From Cerioporus squamosus (Eukaryota > Basidiomycota > Agaricomycetes > Polyporales > Polyporaceae), in assembly GCA_022592435.1 (NCBI GenBank), contig JABYQS010000009.1, positions 434,001 through 498,000 on the forward strand: DNA of 64,000 nt, in the 5' to 3' direction. The notes beneath the pieces are model-generated. The model ran no database searches, was not told where the DNA came from, and saw only the letters and a program-made list of their open reading frames with translations. The first letter of the stretch is position 1; every line of letters begins with the position of its first letter. The translations under genes were made by a program, and so were the position numbers. Positions 19,439 to 28,981 of this stretch are shown here, in pieces.

Positions 19439-22400
19439 CGTCCTTATCCGTACGTGCATCTACTTGAGCGGGAGGTTCATCACCGTAAACGTTATCTCTG
19501 GTGTGACGTTCTGGCATCTTCCCCTTGTTCTCTCGAGGAGAGCAACGAGGAGGAGCGTTTCCACCCTCAGGTGGATGACGACGCCGTTGGTGACGAGGAG
19601 CGTGCGGATGAGGAGCAGGTGGTGGTTGCTCAGGCTGCTGCGGTTGCTGCGGCTCTGGAGCAGGTGGAGGAGCTGGAGCAGGGTCTGCAGGAGGAACGGG
19701 AGGAGGAACTGGAGGAGGAGCGTCATCTGAATCGTCGTCGATATGATCAGGAACAGGAAGGTCAGCATCACCATCGGAAGGTTCCTCAGGTGGCTGGTAA
19801 TCAGGGAACGGACTGTCGTCGGGGGTAGCTCGACGAGTGCCGGTGTCCGCACGTGCAGGAAATACGGTCTCATCGAAGATCACATCGCGAGATACTTCGG
19901 CTTGACAGGTGGTCGGGTTCCATAGGCGATACCCCTTTGAACCCGGCTCATAGCCCACAAACGTCCTCTCGACGGCCTTCTGGTCGAGCTTCCCTTGACG
20001 TTTGTCTTTCTGCACATGTACGTAGGCTTTGCACCCAAACACCCGGAAGTAGGAGACATCTGGCTTGCTGCCGGTCCAGATGGTGATGGGGCACTCCCAC
20101 TTAAGTCGTCTCATCGGCTGACGGTTATAGATGTGAACAGCAGCATCAAGAGCGAGCTTCCAGAATCCATGAGAAAGGCCAGCAAAGTGGAGCATGCATA
20201 GAGCCTTCTCAGAGATCGTACGGATGAAGCGTTCAGCTCGTCCATTCTGCTGAGACGTTCCTGGCATCGTCTTATCGTGCTCAATCCCAAATTCACGAAG
20301 CATGGCTTGAAACGAGTCGGACATGTACTCCCCCCCTCGATCGGATCGTACTTTCTTGATCTTGTGCTCCGTCTGGTTCTCAGCCCAAGACTTGAACTGT
20401 CTGAAGGCTTCCTCCTGATCGGACTTCCGCTTGAGAGCATAAACGGCAGCCAGACTGGAGCAGTCATCGACGAAGACACAAAAGTAGTTGAATCCACCGA
20501 TCGATGTGCCAAGAGGTCCTGCAATGTCCATATGGACGAGAGCAAGAACGACTGTAGCACGCTTCTCAGAAGGAGGGAAGGGACGACGAGTCATCTTGCC
20601 CTTCGCACAACCTTCGCAGGGTTTGTCAGAGGGAGGACCGATGCCGTCCATGCCAGTGGTCGCATCAGGCAGACGCTTGACAGCTTCTTTGCCTGGATGA
20701 CCCCATCGACGATGCACTAAGTCATGGTCGAGGACACGGGATGCAGCATCAAGATCGCCAGAATTCTTCTTCCCTTCGACGATGAGAGGGAAGAGATAGA
20801 GATTGATCATAGGGATATAGGTACCTTGAAGGACCTTTCGACCCTTGATCTCAACCGTCGAGCCGGAAGTGACTCGGCCCTTAGGCCTTGAGTCAAAGAT
20901 GCTCATAAGTCCATCACCTTGATAGATGAACGAACCCTTGCGCTCAATCATCCCAGTGGAGAAGAGTCGTTGCTCGCCCGCTGCAGGGATATAGCAGACT
21001 TCATTGAGAGTGACTTTGACTCGCTCTCCATCCACCAGGGAGTATCCCACAATTGTACCTTCACCGAGACAGGCAATCTGACCCGCTTGACCATCCTGAG
21101 CAGTCCTGAAGTACTTAGGTTGCGCGTACTCACGATAGTCGGTGAAGTCAGACATGATTCCAGTGACATGTGATGATGCACCAGAATCCATGAGCCAGAT
21201 TGTCTCGACGCGTCCCTCAGCAGCATCGGCTGCGCTGTAGAAAGAAACGGAGAGCTCGTTCGCGATGTTCGCTACAGGTACAAGAGAGGAGATAGTAGAA
21301 ATAGTATGCGCATGGTTATGTCCGTTCAAATTCCCATTGCCTTTGCCAGCCTCGTTACCACCCTTGCCAGAGTCCTTGCTCTTCTTCTTGTTCCGCGGGT
21401 TCTTCTCCGGGAACTTCTTGTAGCAGTTAGAAGAGTCATGGTTGTCCTTGCCGCAGTGGGTGCAAGGAGGTCTAGGTCTCGGCTTCGGCTTCGAGATCTT
21501 GTGCGCCTGACCAATCAACGTCCCATGCAAGGAGTCCTCAAGCTTGAGCTTGGGCTTGACCGTCTCGAGGGTTAGGTCAGACTCCTTGGTAGTGTGTAGG
21601 ATGGTGGAGATCGCCGGTCAGTACGAGTCAGGCATCTTCGAGAAGAGCCAGAAGACCTTGATGTGGTTGGCGAGGGTGTTCGTGCTATTGGCCGTTAACT
21701 CATCTAGGAGCCCAATGAAGGTCTGCATCTGGTCGACGATTGACTTGCTCTCGTCGAACCGAGGGTAGTTAAGAAGATGTTCGAACCGGGAGAAGGAGTA
21801 CCTGTTGTCCGACTTCTCGTACGTAGCCTTCAAGGCGTCCCAGATCTCCTTAGCGGTCTTCTTCCCTTCGAAGCACTTGGACACCTCAGCACTAGTCTTG
21901 TACATGAGGATACCTTGCGCCCGATTATCCGTCTTTCCCCAGGCCTTCACTTCTTCGGCATTTCTGCCATCAGTAGCTGGAGTAGGACGTGCAACACTCC
22001 CACTGACAACATCCCAAGCATCAATCATCATCAGATAACTCTTCATCTGACGAGCCCACTCCTTGTAGCCTTCCTGACCTCTGAGTTGAGGCAGGGTCTT
22101 CTCGAGACCGGCTTCCGACATCGCAAAGAGATACGAGTAGTCAGTCGGTTCTGGTGTGTTATCGAGAAGAGGTGGTAGTGCAGGAAGTGTTATGACAGGA
22201 GTTGGTGGAGCAGATGGGATCGGTGTAGGATAGGGAGTGTCTGAAGGTGCAGGGAGAGGAATAGAATCTGGAGACGGAGATGGGAGAGTGACAGGAAGAA
22301 CTTCAGGAGATGGAAGAACTTCTTCGACCGGTAGAACAGGAGATTGAGCAGGAGGGAGTTGTGGTGATGGAGGATGACTGTCTTCTTCAGACGAGTCGAC

Positions 22401-22631
22401 TGAGACTGGAGTGATAGGTCTACAGTGCTGTCCTTCAACTGGTTCAACCAGAAGACGATGTTCAGGAGCGTTGTCTGGTTTGACAACTTCTACAAAGCGA
22501 TTTGGACAAGGTTGTCGATCGCAGTGGAAGTACTCCCGATCTTCTTCGGACCAGAAGAGGTCACGTTGTTGTCTGGTGTTATACCGGTGGTAGAGATGAC
22601 TACAGTCGTAGGAGTCTAAGTCAGAATCCAC

Positions 22632-23136
22632 CGTGTCGATGCGAAAGGTTCAAAAAGCATGATGATTTGAAGATAGCCACGTGCGATGGCAACAAGAGAT
22701 GGACACCTGTTCAGGTGAACCTCAAACACCAGCAAGCCGAGTATGCCAATGCCGAGGGTAGAAGTTGCCAACTGTGCCCAGAAAGAACTAGGTACATATC
22801 GTACTGAAAAGTGGTATCGTAAGGAGGGTCCGAATGGTTGTCCTCCGGTCCTAAGGTGCTAACCACCCCGGATACAACAGCTGGCGGATGCAAGTGCACG
22901 GCCTGGCTGAGGGATGCCTGAAATCCTGTATGCCTCGAGAGCGCCAAAGGATGTACAACAGTAGATACGATGACTAGCTAATAAAAGCACTCAGGGCTGC
23001 GTCACGAGCGCAGAAATGTCCCCCTGGTAGCAGTGTCGGCGGGCACAGTCAAGATCTAGGGAGTTAGTGGAGGAATGCACGGGCAGGAGTCGTCGAAGAA
23101 AGGGTGCGCGCAGAGTGACGACTAGCAATGGTCAGA
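22632..23136 (-). other. Copia 5' untranslated leader
   Basis: About 0.5 kb between the gag frame and the primer-binding site. It presumably contains packaging and dimerisation signals of the element. A TGA lies just upstream of the gag open frame. No motif could be assigned. Confidence 0.5.
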
Positions 23137-23153
23137 GCGCAGGGCTCATAACC
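23137..23153 (-). promoter_or_regulatory. Copia primer-binding site for half-tRNA-iMet
   Basis: The + strand reads GCGCAGGGCTCATAACC directly next to the 5' LTR. This is the anticodon stem-loop sequence of fungal initiator tRNA-Met (anticodon CAT). The element RNA therefore pairs with an internal part of the tRNA, not its 3' CCA end. Drosophila copia is known to be primed by a 5' half-molecule of tRNA-iMet in this way. Confidence 0.88.
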
Positions 23154-23619
23154 TGATGAAGTCTGAACCTGTGAAGGCAAGTCGCAACGACTAGCAGACG
23201 AGTGGACAACACGAGTCCTCAGTCAGTAGAGCAAAAGACTGAGGAGACGAAGCCCAAGAGTCCCTCCTTATATACTGTGTCTGGAGTAGCATGAGTAAGC
23301 GACAGAAAGGAGAGCATAATGCTGTCTAAGTCAGAACGAGTAGGGATGACTCAGACGATGACGAAGATACGACAAATACGAGGTCACAAGGGCATGTCTA
23401 GTACAGCCCAGAGATATCTAGAAAGAACTAGAAAGGTCCGGAGCGTTGCAGAATGCACTGGAATGGACTGGAAACAAAGAGAAGCCAGGTAACCACATGG
23501 TTTCGTACAACGTACCCTAAAAGGAAAGGAAGAAGCATAGCCTAAGATCTAATCGTAAGAGGCTGTGCCCATAGCGCCTAATGCGCAACTAATGTACATA
23601 GTCCATAGTAAGTTCAACA
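23154..23619 (-). repeat. Copia 5' LTR, 466 bp (short form)
   Basis: It has the same ends as 16123-16712 and lacks the 124-bp interval. I found one substitution in the shared part, GGAGCGTTG here against GGAGCATTG in the other LTR. Confidence 0.93.
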
Positions 23620-23819
23620 GTCAGAGGGCTGCGGCAGCCTGCTATTGTGCACCAACACAACCGTCCCCTCAGGCTTGCAGCGCCGACTGCAACGATCTCT
23701 ATTATCACGGCCGTCTTCTTTGTAAATACGAAGGGCTTGATCTTGGGCTGAGGTACGCATGTCCCAGGAGTACTGCAAAATCATATACTAAGGAGTGCAA
23801 CGGGACACGCGGCTAGAAG

Positions 23820-25979
23820 ATGCATCGCGTGCTGTATATCAGCGAGATTGCTTCCTACATCTGTCTTTGCTCAAACGACCAGGCTCTGTCTGTTCTCGCA
23901 AGATGCTGCAAAGCGCTACAAGAACCCGCACTCCGTGTCCTATGGAAGCACATTCCAACAATCATACCGCTCATCCACTCTCTACCTTCCGATTGCTGGA
24001 AGCTTAATTGACTGCACCTTCGTCATCTTTCTTCCCCGGCTGTCATTTATGGGGCCGTGACTGACGTGGTACACTGCAGACTCTCTGTCGACCGTTGCAT
24101 ACCCACGACCTCTCCCGCTTCCTCCAATATGCCGAGTATGCGCAGGACATCTCGGATCACAGCTACGGGTGTTCTGAACGCAAGCCTGGTGTATGCCATC
24201 TGTGCGGCCTTACCTCTGCACCAGGCCCTATTCCCCAACATCTGCTGGCTTCGATCGGAAAACAGATCCTTCCCAACCGAGTGTTTGTCCGCAATCACGT
24301 CCGTCCTTGGAACTGGTCTGTGGGCTTTCACAGTCTCAGGTCTCCTCGAAGCAGAGATTCGAGACATACTCCCATGTTGTCCTATTCTCGCTCGCCGTTG
24401 CCTCGGTCTACGCGAATTATCCCTTGGAGTTGACGACCAAACTTATCACAGTCGATCTCTACCAGCAGCCTCTCCATCCTCCCTCCAGTCGCTTTCCGAT
24501 TTAACGAAGGTTTCATGTACCGTCCCTCTATGCGAGAGCGCCATAAACGCCCTCGCATTGCTGCCATTGTTAGCTGACTGCTCAATCGGGCTGCCGAACA
24601 TCCACGCATGGACAACAGCTGGGAGTAATGCTCATCCATTTGCTCAGCTACGACAGTTGGCCATATACTGTACGGCGGAGGCGTACAGCGCCTTTAGCCA
24701 GGCAATGCACCTGCCCTCTGTCCAGGATCTCTCCGTTATCCTGACGGCGGTCCCATTTGGTGCAGCGCTCCTCGACATTATCCCATCCATCTGCAAACAA
24801 TTCGACTTCACAGTTCTGCAGAAAATTGACGTGGATTTGTGCCAGGAGCTTGATACCATCAATCGGGACGACATCCTCGACGCAGGCGACAGCATACTTC
24901 GCTCTGTCGATCCCTCCTCGACTTCACGCATATATCCTCCTTTAGCTTTCGAGCGCCAGGATTATACAAGATTGACGACGCGCTGCTCGAGTCCATGGCT
25001 AAGGCGTGGCCCCATCTCGAGTCGCTGAGCTTGGCAGACAGGGTGGACTGCGTTCACCTCGAACTTCGAGTCACTCTCAAAGCACTGTCTCAGTTCGCTC
25101 TTCATTGCCCGCAAATGGAGATTTTGAGTCTGCAGCTCGATGCTCAGGCCGGCGATGCCCTCGGGAGAATCCCATACTCCTTCGATGGTGGGCTACTAGA
25201 CCGTGCAAGCATTACAATTTCCCCAAAAATCTGAAACGTCTGGCGCAGACATTTTCAGATGTTTTCAGACAAAATTCAGACACTTTCAGACATCTCTGAG
25301 GTTCAGACTTCAGACGTTTTGGGTGTACCTTCACAATGTTATGACCCCGTCCACCGTCGCCTTTCAGAACCTTCCAACTCATCCTCCGACCTTCGTGGAC
25401 ACTAGCAGATGGGTCAGATGCCACTTATCTGGAGGAGGGTTACCAGAATTGGCTTGGGGATGCGCCGGGACTTCAAGGCCGACTGCAATGAGTGAGGGAT
25501 AAGTCCCATGGTTCTATGGTGCTCAGTAGGTGTGTTTGTACTCAAGGAAGACCTACAAGATAGGGCGCACTGAGGAGAAGAGGATGTAGCCTGCTAGGAT
25601 GACAAAAGGGACACGGTCGAAGGGCGAGTGTATAGGCGCCCGCACGGCCAGACATTCAGGTGCTGCAGATAAATGGGGAAATACTGATGAGGGTAGCGAG
25701 TCGAAAGTCGGGTACCTAACCCTACCCATGTCTCCCATTTCTCACCCCCAAGCAGTTGCGATCTTCCTCTGACTCGTCTTCCCCGCGCTTCGCCAAGTTT
25801 TCGCAAGCACCCATCCCGACCTCGAATACTATCCAGAGGAGGAGCCGTATCAGCCACCTTGGCAGGACGTTAACCGGTACCTGGCTGTTTGTCACCTAAT
25901 CCGCTTGGACGAGAGGAGTAAAACACAACCCATCACCTCTTCCGGGCATTGGGGAGCGAGGTATTTGCTCCAACCGTGA
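23820..25979 (+). pseudogene. F-box pseudogene 2: decayed F-box / LRR-like gene
   Basis: Exon 1 (23820-24005) encodes a family F-box (VLYISEIASYIC, LARCCKALQEPALRVLWKH) and ends at the conserved phase-0 intron position. The donor there reads AATTGA instead of GT, so the splice site is lost. The exon 2 acceptor TGCAG (24079) and the DLSRFLQYAEYAQDI segment are intact. The frame shifts once near 24150-24180, and again near 24930-24960 before LYKIDDALLESMAKAWPHL. The reading then breaks near 25212. The conserved C-terminal block (VGYLTLPMSPISHPQAVA, LVFPAL) resumes at about 25700, containing a TGA at 25770-25772, and ends at 25979. About 0.5 kb is therefore inserted. The decay state says the locus is not functional. 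200 bp of unassigned sequence separates it from the copia LTR. Confidence 0.85.
25213..25335. repeat. Palindromic AT-rich insertion in F-box pseudogene 2
   Basis: The left end CCCCAAAAATCTGAAACGTC is an imperfect inverted copy of the right end, which reads inward CCCAAAACGTCTGAAG. Between them lie several TTTCAGA and CAGAC motifs. Composition differs from the surrounding GC-rich gene. Flanks show TACAAT on the left and CACAAT on the right, too weak for a firm target duplication. It may be a MITE or foldback fragment within the roughly 0.5-kb insertion. Confidence 0.5.
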
Positions 25980-26565
25980 GCTATATTTCTGAGTTGTCGA
26001 GTATGGGGCTGGTGATGGTCAGATTGGACAAGGCTGCGGGAAGAGAGCGGGAAGGGACAAAGGACAGCTGAGCGTACAATCTCATAGACTACTGGTGACG
26101 AAACCGTGATTGCTTTACGATTAATGGTTGGAAGCACCACCATGGTTCGCGCCTTTCCTCGATCTCAAAGTACTGAACTAGAATGAAGTGCCGAGTCGAT
26201 GGCTGTATTAACGATATTCTGTATGTACATTGACACCCAAGTTACGAGATGCAAGAATAAGTACAACCCGGTTTCAATCATCGCCATTGCAACTAGTAGG
26301 GCTGAGAGGAATAACCACCACACGCTCACGAGAAAGCTCCGCCGTTGACGCCTAACGAAGTGAATACCATGATCTCGTGGGTCGTCCATGCAATGCATTG
26401 CCGTCGATGCAATGATACTTCTAACAGACAGAGTACGGATGTTAGTACTTGTACGGGCGTACAACTGATAGTTCGGGGCTCACCGTATCCCGAAGACCGA
26501 CGACAATGTCCAAACCAGATTTGCAAGATCGATCAAGAGACAGTGCACAGGACACAGCGGGACAT
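25980..26565. other. Intergenic region, F-box pseudogene 2 to F-box gene 3 3' end
   Basis: 586 bp downstream of two convergent loci. I see no ORF of interest and no repeat. Confidence 0.45.
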
Positions 26566-28450
26566 TCACACCATCCACATGCGCTCCTGCCTGCGCACCC
26601 TCGCCATCTCCCGCGCATACCTTTCGACCTGCCTCCAAGTCTCGCCCATCTCCTCGACCTCCTGATCCAGGGTAGTGTCGCCCTCCTCCGGCAGCCCCGC
26701 CCTCGTCCACGCCGACTGCAGCGTCATCAAGTCGGGGCACAGGTCCGACAAGAAGCCCGCAATCATCAGCTGGTCCGACTCTTGCCCAATCACCGACGGG
26801 CCCACGCCGAACTTGTAGCACTGACGGAACGAGTGGCCGCCTGTCGGACGGTGGCCCGCCTCGTACTGCTGTTGGAATGCGCTTACGTCCGTGCTGATGG
26901 GCAGAGCAAGGGAGCCGATGTCCGGGCAGTGTTGCGCGAGCGGGATGAGGCCGGCGAGGGTCACGCTTGGGGCGAAGGCGTACCGCCGCCACTCAGCGTT
27001 GAGCTCGAGCATGCGGAGACGCGGCCACGCACGCGCCATTCGCGCGATGAAGTCGTCGTTGATCTCGATAGGTGCGCCTGGCTCGAGCTTGAGCTCGGAC
27101 AGGTCGAGACGCAACAGCGGCGACATCGTCTCCTCGGTGACGAGATGCTGCCCATTGCCACGCGCAGACGGGGTTGTGCAGTTGAGATGGATCTTGCGCA
27201 GGCTGCCGTGCGCGGGATGGTCGTTCAGCTTCGTGAAGAACTCCCGGAGTGCGCTGGCGGTCGGTGGTTTGTCCACGGTGAACGTCAGGCTATGTAGACC
27301 CGTGTGGCGGATCGTGTGGAGCCAGGTGTCGCATATGTCGAGTGAGTCGGTGTTTAGGGCGAGCAGCTGCAGCGACGGGAAGAAGAGTCCTCCGCGCTCC
27401 TTGCCCCACTGCAGGACCTCAAGGGAAATCTCGCGGTTGACACGAATCGAGACTTGCTGCAAGTTGTTCATGCTAGACAGATGGGACACGGTCTGGAATG
27501 TCATTTGGTTCTGCCATGGGTAGTGGAAGTCCTGCAGATGCTGCTGCCGGAGACCGAGCGCGAGGATGGCTTCTTCAAGGATGGCGGACGGAGTGGAGAC
27601 GATGCGGATGTTGCGAAGCTGGGAAGGGTTCTCCCCGAAGTTGCTCAGCGCAGTTGCGACCTCTCTTGCAGCATCGTCGCTCAGGGCGCCCACCACGATG
27701 TCCATGGACGACACCTTCGGGTTCAGCATGAGAAGGAGCGACGCAACATCTTCTGGTTCGTCATTGTACACTTGCGCCCATTCAAATGACCGAAGATTTG
27801 GAAGCAGGGGCGCGTTGCCGATGCACTTTCTGACACTGACATACACAGAGCCAGCCAGCTTGATTGCGTAGTAGGTCGAGTATTGATAAGGGTCGAGACG
27901 AATAGCTCGGATGCGCTCCGCGTACATCTTAAACCTCGTCCACTCTTCCGGTGAGGGTTCCCTACTGAGAGACTAAAGCTGGCTTCAGTATTTTGCTGAC
28001 AACGCTCGAGATATGGACGAGCCGTCGAGAACAGTCTAAAGTTCTAAAACCACTTGCCCAAAGTCACAACACGTGGACACATAACCTCTTGCACTACGCA
28101 CGCCTTACGTGTCCGGTGTGAAAGGATATGTGGAGTGCATGATGCGTACGGGGCACTTAAACAACGCCCCCCTCGGCCACCACAATAAAACCGAACCGCA
28201 ACCAACAGCGGAGACGTACCAGCTTTCTCGTCCCATCCTGCTCCCGCGTCTCCGCCAGCAACGCGTCTGGGAGACACTTCACGAGCGGCACCAGAGATGT
28301 CTGAGTCTGCCAGAGGGTGTCCAGCGCCGCGTCGTGGAAGCACTTCGCCGTCCGAGCGAGTACCGCGATGGTCGCTTCGCCACTGGCTTCATCCTGTATC
28401 ATCTGGAAGATGAGGTCGAGGAGCTCGGGAACCTGGAGGCAGCGGTGCAT
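26566..28450 (-). CDS. F-box gene 3: F-box / LRR-like protein, 545 aa, two exons
   Basis: Exon 1 is 28450-28220 and encodes an F-box-like N-terminus (CLQVPELLDLIFQMI, LARTAKCFHDAALDTLWQ, PLVKCLPD). It ends phase 0 before a GTACGT donor. Exon 2 is 27972-26566 and begins SLSREPSPEEWTRFKMYAERI, using the CTTTAG acceptor, the only nearby AG that keeps the frame. The intron of 247 nt is long for this window. The remainder is a leucine-rich solenoid-like region ending in a charged helix (QVERYAREMARVRRQERM). ATG 28450 is the first in frame; the open frame extends 32 codons further upstream without an ATG. It is a paralogue of F-box genes 1 and 4 but lacks their SPIAHPEAVA-type C-terminal block, so it is the most diverged member. 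Confidence 0.82.
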
Positions 28451-28981
28451 CGTCGGGGCAGTGAGTCCTGAGTAAAGGATGTTGAAGTTGGGTGCGAAGG
28501 GGGTTCCGGACAGAGGGAGAGGAGGTCCAACCCGAAGCTGCAGCACAGACGTTTATTATCACGTAAGTATGGAGTTTGGTTGTGAGCTCACCTACTCAGA
28601 ATTGCTACGATGACCCTTGAAGGGGTTGTTGGAAGATACCCGGTATCGTAGCCCAGCTAAGGCAAAGCCCAAGGATGTGGCCGGAGGACGCGGATGGTGG
28701 TTGGAACGACAGAGGGTAGCCGAATGAGCGCCTTACACCACGACGCGCTATACGGTTAATTACGCGACTGTACGCAAGTCCCCGGTCGCAACCAACTGAC
28801 ACGCCGTGCAAAACCGCGTTCTGGTCGCAATTTTGTCGTGTCCAAGAAATCCGTCCTTATGCCAACATACTAAGCGATACAATATGTTATGCTATGAATA
28901 CATGCACCCAAACAGGAGTCGAAACTCGAGCAAAGGTGTTCAGATGTACTACATATGAAACAGCGAACCCCTCTCCTCTCT
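28451..28981. other. Intergenic region, F-box gene 3 promoter side to F-box gene 4 3' end
   Basis: 531 bp. It must contain the promoter of F-box gene 3 and the 3' end of F-box gene 4, which are transcribed in tandem leftward. No other feature was seen. Confidence 0.45.

Larger units (their letters stand above)
16724..22631 (-). pseudogene. Copia gag-pol polyprotein, split by a hAT-like insertion and three lesions
   Basis: One gag-pol frame runs leftward. The gag core starts at the first ATG, 22121 (MSEAGLEK). The open frame extends upstream to about 22631 as a roughly 170-codon Pro/Ser-rich stretch without ATG. Then follow a CCHC knuckle (CTHC..H..C, near 21450), protease DSGAS (near 21185), integrase HHCC with D-D-E (MDIAGP, RSDRGGEY, GRAERF), RT with DVKTAFLNG, then YVDD near 17680, and RNase H with YSDSDWA and STEAEY. 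Breaks: an in-frame TGA at 21618-21620, explicable as CGA to TGA; the hAT-like insertion after the Asp-Gln codons at 19431; a TAA at 17830-17832, explicable as CAA to TAA; and a frameshift at a run of nine C (17722-17730). Both sides of the hAT-like insertion are in the same frame once it and one target copy are discounted. Confidence 0.92.
16123..23619 (-). mobile_element. Ty1/copia LTR retrotransposon, interrupted by a hAT-like element
   Basis: Two near-identical LTRs with TG..CA ends flank a minus-strand gag-protease-integrase-RT-RNase H region, the Ty1/copia order. The 5' LTR is at 23154-23619 and the 3' LTR at 16123-16712. A primer-binding site matching the tRNA-iMet anticodon region abuts the 5' LTR, and a short polypurine tract abuts the 3' LTR. 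Without the nested transposon and its extra target copy, the element is about 6.4 kb. Outside a 124-bp length difference I find one substitution between the LTRs, so the insertion is young. No 5-bp target duplication is visible (GTTGG before 16123, GTCAG after 23619). That suggests recombination between copies or loss at one flank. Confidence 0.95.

Noticed and set aside
23130..23153. Possible tRNA-iMet gene fragment
   Set aside because: Only the anticodon arm is present, with no acceptor stem or B box, and it abuts the LTR, so it is a primer-binding site.
16118..23624. Five-base target duplication for the copia element
   Set aside because: GTTGG and GTCAG do not match, so I do not claim one.
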